Positions 24,028-32,617 of a stretch of 44,275 bases of DNA are shown piece by piece. Source of the DNA: Rhodobacter sp. (lineage in GTDB: Bacteria > Pseudomonadota > Alphaproteobacteria > Rhodobacterales > Rhodobacteraceae); NCBI GenBank assembly GCA_030066215.1, contig JASJCA010000013.1:1-44275 (forward strand), in the 5' to 3' direction. The stretch's first letter is position 1; each line of letters starts with the position of its first letter. The translations under genes and the position numbers were made by a program. The notes beneath the pieces were generated by a model. That model searched no databases. It saw nothing but the letters and a program-made list of their open reading frames with translations, and was not told where the DNA came from.

Positions 24028-27000
24028 ATGAGTGAATCGACGTTCGACGACATCGCGCCACCGGCCATCCTTATTTCGTCACCTAGCGACGTTCAGACCG
24101 CGCGCGAGACGTTAGCCTCGCGCATTTCGCGCGTTGCCTCGAACCTGCGCATCGACATCGAGGGCTTTCGTTGGCGCGAATCTGCCAGCGACGGCCTGGA
24201 GTACCGCAGCAGCGAGACGATCCAGAACCAGATCAACGAGATTTTGGATGGCCGAACCGAGCTGACCTTCGTCATGTTCGGCGAGAAAATCGGCCACCCT
24301 TTTGGCCAGACGCCGCCCGAGGATGCTGCCAGCCTTCTCGAGGAATGGGAGCCGCTCGGTCTGACCTATCCCTGGCCCGATGAACCGGAAGCCATAGATG
24401 CCGCGCTGGAAGCCGGTAGCTTTCCGCTGACAGGGACCGTCTACGAAATGCTCGTCGCCTTCGGGGTCGAACGCCGAGACCGCAAACTGCGCCTCAAAGT
24501 AGGGTATGTTGCCGATGTTCAGGTTCGGGCCGATACCGAGTTGGGCGATGTCCGGTTCAACCAGCGCAAGGCTTTCGAGCGTCTACCGGGCAATCCCGGC
24601 TCAATCGAACGTGACGCGGCCGAGCGGGATTACAGAATTCAGACCCGGGGTCTCATTAATCTATTTCAGGCGCTGCAGCGGTCCAGTGTGGGGCTGGAGC
24701 CGCATCGCTTCGACACCGAGGAAGAAATGGCAGGCGCGTTCGGCTCGCTCGCGGAGAGCGCCTTGCGCCGTCGCGCCGCCGCCGCCCGGGAGGAACAGGC
24801 CTTCAAGCCGGATCTCAGCCATTTCTCCCTTGACGACATAATGAACCTGCCCGACCGCGTGGATCACCGAAAGCGCTTGCACGACAGGCTGCCGGGCGAT
24901 GGAGAGGCCGGGCGCGTCCTCCTGCTCAAGGGACCCAGTGGCTGCGGGAAGTCGTCGCTTCTGCAAAAGGGAATTCTGGGGGAATTAAAGGGCACGCTCG
25001 CGAAGGCCATCCCGATCGCAATCCGCCCTACAGATTTCACACCGCGGTCCGAGCCAACGCCGCTGCGCCAGTTTCTCGGCCAGCTCCTCGATCTTCTAGA
25101 AGAGCGGGGCGTGGCCGGTCTGCATCGGCTCCGCCAGCCGGTGCGCGGAACCACCGACGACCAGCTCGAGACCACGGTAACAGGGCTATCGCGCGCGTTG
25201 ACGGAAGGCGGGCTCAAGCTTGTGCTTGGCGTCGACCAGTTCGAGGAGCTTCTCGACAGCGCCTCTCTCGAGGGGCCCGAGGACCGGGCCAAGCCCGGTT
25301 CCTGGTGGCAGCTCCTCCGTTTCATCGGCCGCATAGTGCGCGAGCCGGGCATCTGGGTGGCCGCGACGCTCGAGACCCAGCGCACCGACCGTCTCGAGGA
25401 CATGCGATTGGCTGAGGACGACGTGCTCCACACCGTGCAGGAACCGGTCAGTTTCGCCTCCGGCGACGTCAAGTCCTTCGTCCTCCACGTCGCCCGCGAC
25501 CACGGCCTGCCGCTGGACGAAAGCGTGGCCGATGCCGTTATGAGAATGGCGGAACGGTTCGAAAAGGAACGCTCCGTGGCGACCGCCGGCCTCGCGCAAG
25601 CGTCGTTCTTGCCACTTCTGTCACTCTGGATGCACCGCCTTTTTGCCGGCTTTCGCGACCGCCTGGTCCGCGGGGAGGACGGCATCGCAGGCGTCTTCGA
25701 CACAACGACGAAGTTGATCACGCCTGACGACGTGCTGCGGCGCGGTCTGAAGTTCGACCTTGAGAACCTGGTGGCCGATCTGGTGCAGGACGCCTGGAAA
25801 GAGGCCGATGCGCCGCTCGCGGCAGAGCTGGCGGGTTTGGGTCGATACCATGTCAAAGACAATGAGGCATTCTTCAAGCAGGTGAACGCGCTTGCCCGCG
25901 CTGGGCCGGACATCGCGCGTCTGACGCAGCATTGTGATGTGCCGAGCGGATTCGACGTGGACTTCTACCTGTCATCGCTCAAGCAACAGATTCTCCAGGC
26001 ATTTCCGGGCGTTGAGAAACGGCCAGAAGAGCTCTCTGAAGACGCCCTACTGAGCATCGGGAATTTCTACAACGGCCTCATTAAGCTGGACGCCTCAGGC
26101 AATAAGCGACTAACGGAGATGCCGCGGCAAAGCTCGGTCACGTCAATCCAGAAGCTGATCGAGACGCATCTCAGCCGCCGACTGCTGGAGCCGGTCGGCG
26201 AGAATTCTGTCCGTCTCGTGCACCAGGCCGTCGTCGACAACTGGCGCCCTGCCGTCCTTTGGTATGAAGCCCGACTCGAGAATTTCCAACGCCGGCTAAA
26301 GCTGGAACGGCTTGCGGCGGACAACGATCCGGCTGACGTCGCCAACCGCGAAGGGATGATTGCCGAAGCGACCAAGGTGCTCGCGTACATGGCGCCGGTC
26401 TGGAGCGTAATCGATAGCAGCGTTCTAAGCGCTGCCGATCGCAAGTTCGTTGACTTCTGCTTGGAGGTCATCGCGCAGGCGAATGGCGACGAGGTCTTCG
26501 AATCGAACGGCCGGGAGACGAGCGTCCTTGCAATCACTGCAAGTTATGGGCGAGTCGAGACGATTGAACGCTGGATAGAGGCGAGACGACCGAAGGGGAG
26601 CTTCGACCGCCTGAAGGCGTGGTTCCTTGGGCAGCCAGAAGACATCGTGAATCGAAGACTGAAGCCGAGCGGTCAAAGCGCCCTGTTCGCTGCCGCCTGG
26701 GCGAGCGAGGACGGGGTCGACGTCCTTCTCCGTCACGGAGCCCAACAAGACCTAGTCAATGACGAAGGTTGGCATCCCATCGCCGGAGCTGTTCAATCCG
26801 GCACGATGGCCGCTTATTTGAACCTTTTGTCTCGATACGAATCCATCAATCCCGTTGTCGGCCCGGACGGTTTGACCCTTGCGCATGAAGCGGCACGCAG
26901 TACCCGCGCGGAACCCATGGAATACCTCGCAGCCCGGCTTCAGCCACCCTTGCCGGTGTCCAGTGAACACAAGACGACACCGCTCCAGATTGCGGCCAGC

Positions 27001-28125
27001 GCGGGCAGGACCAGGCAGGTCGAATTGCTGTTGCCGTTCGGCGATGTCGCGCTCCGTGACGCCAACAGCACGAATTGCCTCGATCAGGCCGTATACGGCG
27101 ACTACGGCGACACAATCCGGGCCGTTCTCGACAGCCCGCACCTCTCCGATGGCGACCGCGTAGCTCTATTGACCGGCGAAAAGACCTCGGACGAGGAGAC
27201 GGCAATCTCGCCCCTCTCGCTCGCAGCGGTCCTTGCGGCGCCAAAGGCGATGGAGGCGCTTCTCGAGCACTGCCCGAACCCACTCGACGAAGCGCATCTG
27301 GAACGCGGCCGCAACCCGCTCGAGACCCTGCTCTTCCATAACGACCGACCGTCCACGACCGGTTCGGATCAGGACCGTGTCCTTGAATGTCTGAATCTAC
27401 TTCTCGCCAACGAGCACATTGCCAAAGCCCCCGTCCAGAACGCGATTGGCTTCACACGGCATCTGCCCGAAGCCAGACGAATCCTCGAAAACAGCTTCAT
27501 CCTTGACGGCGACCTGTCGGACGCGGATCCAGCGGCACTCCTTGCCTTCGCCATCAGCCCGCGTCAGCGAGTTGCCCGCGCGGCCATAGAAAAGCGTCCC
27601 GACATCCTCGACCACCCGGTCCGAGACTCGAAGACTGGAGCGCACGAGTTGCTGGCCAAGGCATCGCCGGGCGTTCTGTCCTTCCTCTTGCGCAGGGCAA
27701 TCCTGCCGAATCGCATGGACGCGGCCCTATTCACGCTACAGGCCGGTTTGCGCATCCTAAAGGATTTCAGCAAGGATGCGGACCCTTCGGACGACCGGTG
27801 GGCCTCGGCCCAGCGCGATGCATTCCTCGGGGTCGATCGCGCCATCCTGCACCCTCTGCTTGCCGAGCATCTCGACGAGGCGTCGGGTGATGAAATCCCG
27901 CGCCTGATAGAGATTGGCGGGGTCGACGGCGCCGTCGCACCATTCCTGCATCGGCTCGCCATTCGAAACGAAGCAGCTCTCTACGATCGCGTTCTATTCG
28001 GGATGACGACGCCGCTAACCGAGGACGCCTTCGGCCGTCGCCCGTCCGATCTGGCGCCCGAAGCGCTCCGCACCACCTTTACAGAGATTGAAACCCGTTA
28101 CGACGCGCAGAGGTCAGTGCAATGA
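24028..28125 (+). CDS. DUF4062-like / STAND NTPase / ankyrin-repeat protein, candidate defence sensor
   Basis: This is a 1365-residue multidomain protein. The N-terminus (about 12-160) begins AILISSPSDVQTARETL and has FVMFGEKIGHPFG and LTGTVYEMLVAF. That order is typical of DUF4062/TIR-like N-terminal domains of STAND proteins. A P-loop NTPase follows: Walker [10 protein letters not shown] (302-310), Walker B LKLVLGVDQFEELL (396-409), and helical and winged-helix parts to about 760. The region from about 830 to 1040 holds ankyrin-like repeats (SGQSALFAAAWASEDGVDVLLRHGA, TTPLQIAASAGRTRQVELLL). The last ~320 residues are alpha-helical and unrecognised, possibly more degenerate repeats. In known STAND (Avs-like) proteins the repeats bind a foreign protein and the N-terminus acts as effector. 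ATG 24028 lies behind a G-rich site, with GTG 24022 as alternative. Confidence 0.88.
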   Translation: MSESTFDDIAPPAILISSPSDVQTARETLASRISRVASNLRIDIEGFRWRESASDGLEYRSSETIQNQINEILDGRTELTFVMFGEKIGHPFGQTPPEDAASLLEEWEPLGLTYPWPDEPEAIDAALEAGSFPLTGTVYEMLVAFGVERRDRKLRLKVGYVADVQVRADTELGDVRFNQRKAFERLPGNPGSIERDAAERDYRIQTRGLINLFQALQRSSVGLEPHRFDTEEEMAGAFGSLAESALRRRAAAAREEQAFKPDLSHFSLDDIMNLPDRVDHRKRLHDRLPGDGEAGRVLLLKGPSGCGKSSLLQKGILGELKGTLAKAIPIAIRPTDFTPRSEPTPLRQFLGQLLDLLEERGVAGLHRLRQPVRGTTDDQLETTVTGLSRALTEGGLKLVLGVDQFEELLDSASLEGPEDRAKPGSWWQLLRFIGRIVREPGIWVAATLETQRTDRLEDMRLAEDDVLHTVQEPVSFASGDVKSFVLHVARDHGLPLDESVADAVMRMAERFEKERSVATAGLAQASFLPLLSLWMHRLFAGFRDRLVRGEDGIAGVFDTTTKLITPDDVLRRGLKFDLENLVADLVQDAWKEADAPLAAELAGLGRYHVKDNEAFFKQVNALARAGPDIARLTQHCDVPSGFDVDFYLSSLKQQILQAFPGVEKRPEELSEDALLSIGNFYNGLIKLDASGNKRLTEMPRQSSVTSIQKLIETHLSRRLLEPVGENSVRLVHQAVVDNWRPAVLWYEARLENFQRRLKLERLAADNDPADVANREGMIAEATKVLAYMAPVWSVIDSSVLSAADRKFVDFCLEVIAQANGDEVFESNGRETSVLAITASYGRVETIERWIEARRPKGSFDRLKAWFLGQPEDIVNRRLKPSGQSALFAAAWASEDGVDVLLRHGAQQDLVNDEGWHPIAGAVQSGTMAAYLNLLSRYESINPVVGPDGLTLAHEAARSTRAEPMEYLAARLQPPLPVSSEHKTTPLQIAASAGRTRQVELLLPFGDVALRDANSTNCLDQAVYGDYGDTIRAVLDSPHLSDGDRVALLTGEKTSDEETAISPLSLAAVLAAPKAMEALLEHCPNPLDEAHLERGRNPLETLLFHNDRPSTTGSDQDRVLECLNLLLANEHIAKAPVQNAIGFTRHLPEARRILENSFILDGDLSDADPAALLAFAISPRQRVARAAIEKRPDILDHPVRDSKTGAHELLAKASPGVLSFLLRRAILPNRMDAALFTLQAGLRILKDFSKDADPSDDRWASAQRDAFLGVDRAILHPLLAEHLDEASGDEIPRLIEIGGVDGAVAPFLHRLAIRNEAALYDRVLFGMTTPLTEDAFGRRPSDLAPEALRTTFTEIETRYDAQRSVQ

Positions 28126-28808
28126 CGCCGTTCGAAGTTCCGCAATCCATCTCCTCGTTTCGCCGCTACTCGGAGGAGGAGGCGTTAGCTTTCGCGCACC
28201 GGACCGGCTGGCTGGACGACGTCGGCGTATTCGACGCGACCCACGGAGTTGTTCAGGCGGCCCCAACGCCGTGGTGGCCCGAATGTCAACTCGTCACCAT
28301 GCAGAACCCGGATTGGGAGAACGTCATGGGCGCCTGGGTTCTCGACGGCACTACAAGTCGCTTGGTCCGCCTTGATGGCACTTCTCCCCCGATTCATAGG
28401 CTCAACGCCAAACACGGTACGGCTCTGACCGCAGATTTGGCCCTGCCGTATCTCGGGTTCTTCTGCACCTTCGTTCATGGCGAGGAGGGCATGTTCGGCC
28501 TCGTCGCGTCGGGGCGAGAGGCAATCCTTCCCTCGGATTGGCCAGCGGACAAGCTCGGAAAGCTTCTGAAGCCCGCAAAACTTGTCTCAGAGGACGAACG
28601 CGGGTTCCGCGTGGAAACCTCGGTTGTCTACAGCAACGCTCTTTTCTGGGCCCATTTTCTCGTCCAGCGGAGCGGAATGAGCGAAATGTTGGAAGATGAG
28701 CCGCAGGCTGCCGATCTCGACACCAAGATCCGACTACGCCTCAGATTTGAAGACAAACCGGAAACCCACGAGAAGACTGCAGAGGACGAGCCCGAGCAGG
28801 TGCACTGA
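28122..28808 (+). CDS. Unknown protein translationally coupled to the STAND gene
   Basis: This 228-residue protein has a start that overlaps the stop of the STAND gene (ATGA), so the two are almost certainly made together. I do not recognise the family. The middle (about 65-130) is rich in Trp, Gly and aromatic residues in a beta-like pattern: NPDWENVMGAWVLDGTT, LALPYLGFFCTFVHGEEGMFGLV. The C-terminal 40 residues are strongly acidic and probably disordered. There is no signal peptide or membrane helix. It may be a partner that inhibits, assembles with or is cleaved by the STAND protein. That is inference from coupling only. Confidence 0.75.
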   Translation: MTPFEVPQSISSFRRYSEEEALAFAHRTGWLDDVGVFDATHGVVQAAPTPWWPECQLVTMQNPDWENVMGAWVLDGTTSRLVRLDGTSPPIHRLNAKHGTALTADLALPYLGFFCTFVHGEEGMFGLVASGREAILPSDWPADKLGKLLKPAKLVSEDERGFRVETSVVYSNALFWAHFLVQRSGMSEMLEDEPQAADLDTKIRLRLRFEDKPETHEKTAEDEPEQVH

Positions 28809-28899
28809 CGAGCTGGGCTGCATGCGTCGACGGCCTTGCAAAGAGAGATCGACTGCTTGGCCGAAGTTGCCCGCCAGAGCCATCTCGGTCCAGCCCCGT

Positions 28900-29324
28900 C
28901 GATGCTATTGCGCTTTCCTCATGTGCACACAGTTCTGCCGACCCGCTAGGTTCACCTCAGTTCGTGTTTGCGACGATCTCAGATGCAACCAAACCAGAAG
29001 GTGTGAACCCAAAATTGATGTTTCAGGAAGCGGAGGGGACGACGCTAGTAGTTTTGAAGTCAGTGGCTGAGACCAATGGCCTGTCTTACGAGTTCCCCAG
29101 CCGAACATTCACTCTGGAAGTGCATTCATCCCTTGAGGCGATTGGTTTTCTGGCACAAAAAAACTGCGCTTGCGAAACAAGAAATGGGTGTGAATCCAGT
29201 GTCCGGATTTTTTCGCGATCATCTTTTTGTGCCCGATGGCAGAGAAATGGATGCGCTCACCGTCCTCGACCGACTGGCAAGCGGAACGGAATATGCAAGG
29301 CGCCATCAAATCCCCCAGTGTTGA
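28900..29324 (+). pseudogene. ACT-domain protein (DUF2241-like) with frameshift in an A7 tract
   Basis: The peptide QFVFATISDATKPEGVNPKL, followed by MFQEAEGTTLVVLKSVAETN, GLSYEFPSRTFTLEVHSSLE and AIGFLA, matches the small ACT-like DUF2241 family. It is then lost at seven A residues (29157-29163). The next frame continues the same protein: ALAKQEMGVNPVSGFFRDHL, FVPDGREMDALTVLDRLAS, ending at 29324. The N-terminus (before about 28940) is poorly conserved, with no clear start. Either an indel killed the gene or the homopolymer was misread. GC content is lower than in the flanking genes. Confidence 0.72.
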
Positions 29325-29598
29325 CTACCATGGACCGAATTGTTGTTACGTGCATCAAAGACCGGGTTGAGGAAGCCGCAATGCAGCGCCGGTGCCTGTT
29401 CTCAGCAACCGCTTTGGGCAGTTTACGAGAAGTAGGTAAAACATCCGCGCTCTGTTTCTGTATTGCCTCCGGGCGAATTCCTCATCTCTTGGACATAGTG
29501 GCCACCACAAAAAAGGGAAGAAAAGGGGTTATCTGGGTGGATATGAGCTGAAAGGCGGCCAGAAATATTCCGAATTTCAGATAGTTAGTCAGGGGATT

Positions 29599-29674
29599 TG
29601 GTGCCGCAGAAGGGACTCGAACCCCCGACCCCATCATTACGAATGACGTGCTCTACCAGCTGAGCTACTGCGGC
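29599..29674 (-). tRNA. tRNA-Thr (anticodon CGT)
   Basis: On the minus strand the acceptor GCCGCAG pairs with CTGCGGC, followed by A and encoded CCA. The D-arm AGCTCAGCTGGTAGAGC, anticodon stem GTCAT/ATGAT-like with loop TCGTAAT, and T-loop GGTTCGAGTCC are canonical. The length is 76 bases with CCA. Its 3' end faces the accessory island to its left, as expected if elements inserted at this tRNA. No direct repeat of the 3' end was found at the far side. Confidence 0.97.
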
Positions 29675-29876
29675 GACTGGCGGGGGTTGTAACCATACCT
29701 TCGGTGAGGGTGCAAGGGTTTGGGCTGGTGGCGGAGGCCCGTGCCAGGATTGCGCCGCCCGGCGCTTGCAGATTGGTTGCGATGCCTGGGTTCTAATTAG
29801 AAATGGCTGTGAACGGACAGGGAGCCACTCGCGTTACCCATATCGGGCCGGGCGGCGCGCTGGCACTATCCGCTCA

Positions 29877-32420
29877 CTATGCGACCGCTGTGCCGGGAGG
29901 TGCAGCTCCGAAACCGTGGGGCCAGGTCTCGATCCAGCTCAGCAGGTCGTCGAAGGCCATGGGGCGAGCAAACAAGAAACCTTGGGCACAGGTGCATCGC
30001 ACCTCTTCCAGAAAATCAAGTTCGGCCTGCGTCTCAATACCTTCGGCAAGAACCCGCAGCCCGAGCTTGCGGGCGAGGCCGACGATCGCCCCGGTGATCA
30101 ACTGCAATTCGGCGTCCTGATCGATCCCAGAGACGAAACTTCGGTCGATCTTAATGCGCTCCACCGGAAATCTCCGCAAGTTGGCGATCGCCGCATGGCC
30201 CGTGCCGAAATCGTCGAGCTCGATTGGAAAGCCCTCGTCCGCGAGGCGGTGGATATTCTCGATCACGTGGGCGGACCGGTCGTCGAGCATGGTCGACTCA
30301 AGGATCTCGATTCCAATACAGGCAGGGTTGATTTCGGCTGCATCGGCGGTCCAGATGAGGCGGTCGACGAGCATTGGGTCGCTCAGTTGCGCCGTGGAGA
30401 CGTTGACGCTGACACGCGGGTCCGGCATGCCGAGTTCGTGAAGCCGGGAAATCGTTTGGCAAACCTCGGCGAAGATCTGATTGTCGATTTCTTCGATCAA
30501 TCGCGAGTCCTGCGCCACCTGGATGAATTTGGTCGCGCTCAACACCCCGCGAGCGGGGTGGTGCCATCGCGCCAACGCCTCGAACCCGATGATCCGCAAC
30601 GTCTGGATATCCACCTGAGGCTGCAGGAACGGCTGGAATTCATGGCGGGTCAGGCCCTCTTGGATTTGCGCTGACACGACGGCGGATTGAACCGCGACTG
30701 CACGCATGTCCTGGGTGAAGATCCGGCAAGTCGATCGCCCCGCCGATTTGGCTGCATTGAGCGCGATGTCCGCGTCGCCGATGATCTCTTCGATCGAAGC
30801 CGTCCTGTCTGGGGTCACGAATGCAATGCCGACGCTGGCCCCCACATGGCAGAGTTTACCGCGATAGGGCACAGGCTTGCAGATGGTGCGAACAAGCGCC
30901 GCCCCAAGCCGGATTACTGCCTGATCGTCGTCGCAGGTTTTCTTCGCCAATAGGAACTCGTCGCCGCCGACCCGCGCGGCGACCTCGAACGACTCGCCGC
31001 CCGAAATCAACTTTTGGGCGGTTTGACGCAGAACATGGTCGCCGGCGTCATGTCCCAACGTGTCGTTGATCGACTTGAACTTATCGAGGTCGATATGCAG
31101 GAACGCCAGGCGCTCGCCATCCGCCAGTTCGTTGGCGATGTCCTCGAGACGGGTCGACAATGCGCGGCGATTTCTTAGCCCGGTCAGGTCGTCGGTAAGG
31201 GCAGCGAGTCGAAGCTCTTCCTGCTGCATTTTCAGTTCGGTGATGTCGACGCGGAACCCGACTTGACCGCCATCCGAAGTGAACTGGTTGTAGGACCGGA
31301 TCCAGGTGCCGTCCGCCAGTTCGTATTCCAGCTCGTATCCGCCGGTACGGTGTGTGTCGAGCACGGTCGCCAGCCACTCTTCCTCTCGTCCCTCGGCGGC
31401 AGGGTATTGCCGGTTCTTGAGCCCGTATCGCAGGACGTCCTCGTAAGTGTTGCCTGGGCGCAGCGCGTCGGCGGAGAGTTTGAACAGCTCTTTGTATCGC
31501 TCGTTGATCAGGACCAGCCGGTCGTCGCTGTCAAACAGCCAAAAGCCCGCCGGCAGCGCGTCGATCGCGTCGAGCAGCCGGCGCTCGGCGATCTCGGCGC
31601 GTTCTCTGCTGTGGATCTGTTCGGTGATGTCGATCCGCAAACCCACGCGGCCGCCGCCTGGCACCTTCTGTTCAAGGATGCGCAGCCATCGCCCGTTGCC
31701 GAGTTCCTGTTCGATGCACCGATCCGCCGACCGGTGCGCCGTAAGGCGTTCCTGCAACCATTCATCCTCGCGCCCAAGGCCAGCGGCGTATTGCCCGTTC
31801 GCTAGCCCGTATTTGAGGATCTCCTCGAAGGTCGCGCCCGGCACCATGGCGGCCGCGCTTTCGGGGTAGAGTTCGCGGTAGCGTTCGTTGCAGATCACCA
31901 ACCGGTCTTCGGCATCGTAGAGCACGAAGCCGTCGGGGAGCGCTTCGATGGCGATCTGAAGTTGCCATTTGGCGTCGTGCGCATGGTCAGGATCGTTGGC
32001 GGCGTCATCCGGGTCTTCGGCGATCAGTACGGACAACTGGTCGTCGCCATCGAGTGGGCAGATGCGCAGACGCGACGCGCCTCCGGTGCAATCACTCCCT
32101 TCAATCTGGCCGAAAAACGCCTGACCGCTGGCGGCCAAGGTCTTCCAGTCATGATCTCGCAAGGAACCTTCGAGTGCGCCGTTGATCGAGACCACCTGAT
32201 CGATTCGTCGCCCTCGCACCGAATCGATGCCAAGGCTCACATGGCTCAAGGCCGCCCGGTTTGCGAAGACAATTCGACTTGAGCGCACCTCGAATACGAA
32301 CAGGCACTCTGTCAGATGGTTGAGAAGCTCCAAAGCCCAGCTGCTCACACTCGCGGGGCGCAGGTGACTTGTTTCATTTGCCGGTGCCGCGCCACCACTC
32401 CCAAACTCGCGACTTGACAT
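29877..32420 (-). CDS. PAS-PAS-GGDEF-EAL cyclic-di-GMP signalling protein
   Basis: This is an 847-residue cytosolic regulator of cyclic di-GMP. After a divergent N-terminal PAS-like part (about 28-140) come two PAS domains, about 155-270 and 283-396. They are close copies of each other (ALPDGFVLYDAEDRLVICNERY against ALPAGFWLFDSDDRLVLINERY). The GGDEF domain (about 405-570) keeps the active-site motif RVGGDEF (483-489). The EAL domain (about 580-830) keeps FEALARW, NVS, IEILES, LDDFGTG, IKIDRSF and AEGIET, so both synthesis and hydrolysis may be possible. No membrane helices or signal peptide are seen, so it probably senses an internal signal. It is transcribed away from the membrane-fusion gene at 32618, on the same strand. 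Confidence 0.92.
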   Translation of the reverse strand: MSSREFGSGGAAPANETSHLRPASVSSWALELLNHLTECLFVFEVRSSRIVFANRAALSHVSLGIDSVRGRRIDQVVSINGALEGSLRDHDWKTLAASGQAFFGQIEGSDCTGGASRLRICPLDGDDQLSVLIAEDPDDAANDPDHAHDAKWQLQIAIEALPDGFVLYDAEDRLVICNERYRELYPESAAAMVPGATFEEILKYGLANGQYAAGLGREDEWLQERLTAHRSADRCIEQELGNGRWLRILEQKVPGGGRVGLRIDITEQIHSRERAEIAERRLLDAIDALPAGFWLFDSDDRLVLINERYKELFKLSADALRPGNTYEDVLRYGLKNRQYPAAEGREEEWLATVLDTHRTGGYELEYELADGTWIRSYNQFTSDGGQVGFRVDITELKMQQEELRLAALTDDLTGLRNRRALSTRLEDIANELADGERLAFLHIDLDKFKSINDTLGHDAGDHVLRQTAQKLISGGESFEVAARVGGDEFLLAKKTCDDDQAVIRLGAALVRTICKPVPYRGKLCHVGASVGIAFVTPDRTASIEEIIGDADIALNAAKSAGRSTCRIFTQDMRAVAVQSAVVSAQIQEGLTRHEFQPFLQPQVDIQTLRIIGFEALARWHHPARGVLSATKFIQVAQDSRLIEEIDNQIFAEVCQTISRLHELGMPDPRVSVNVSTAQLSDPMLVDRLIWTADAAEINPACIGIEILESTMLDDRSAHVIENIHRLADEGFPIELDDFGTGHAAIANLRRFPVERIKIDRSFVSGIDQDAELQLITGAIVGLARKLGLRVLAEGIETQAELDFLEEVRCTCAQGFLFARPMAFDDLLSWIETWPHGFGAAPPGTAVA

Positions 32421-32617
32421 AGAGGCGTTCCCGACTGCCCGATCCGCTGTCTCGGTGTCGCATAGCCGGGTTAAGAATTCCGGAAGCCTGCGAGAGAAAC
32501 GCGGATCAAGAGATAACGCGGTCGCGAGGCTTTCGAAGGACTATGCACAAGGCGCAGATCACAGCGGGCCGAAGTGAGGAACTTGGCCACGCCACATCAG
32601 AGCGACCGCAGGTGACG

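Noticed and set aside
16904..29599. CRISPR array or complete insertion sequence in the island
   Set aside because: No regularly spaced repeats and no paired terminal inverted repeats around a transposase were seen.
29766..30674. 302-codon plus-strand frame over the GGDEF-EAL gene
   Set aside because: The opposite strand carries intact EAL motifs; the plus-strand peptide matches no family.
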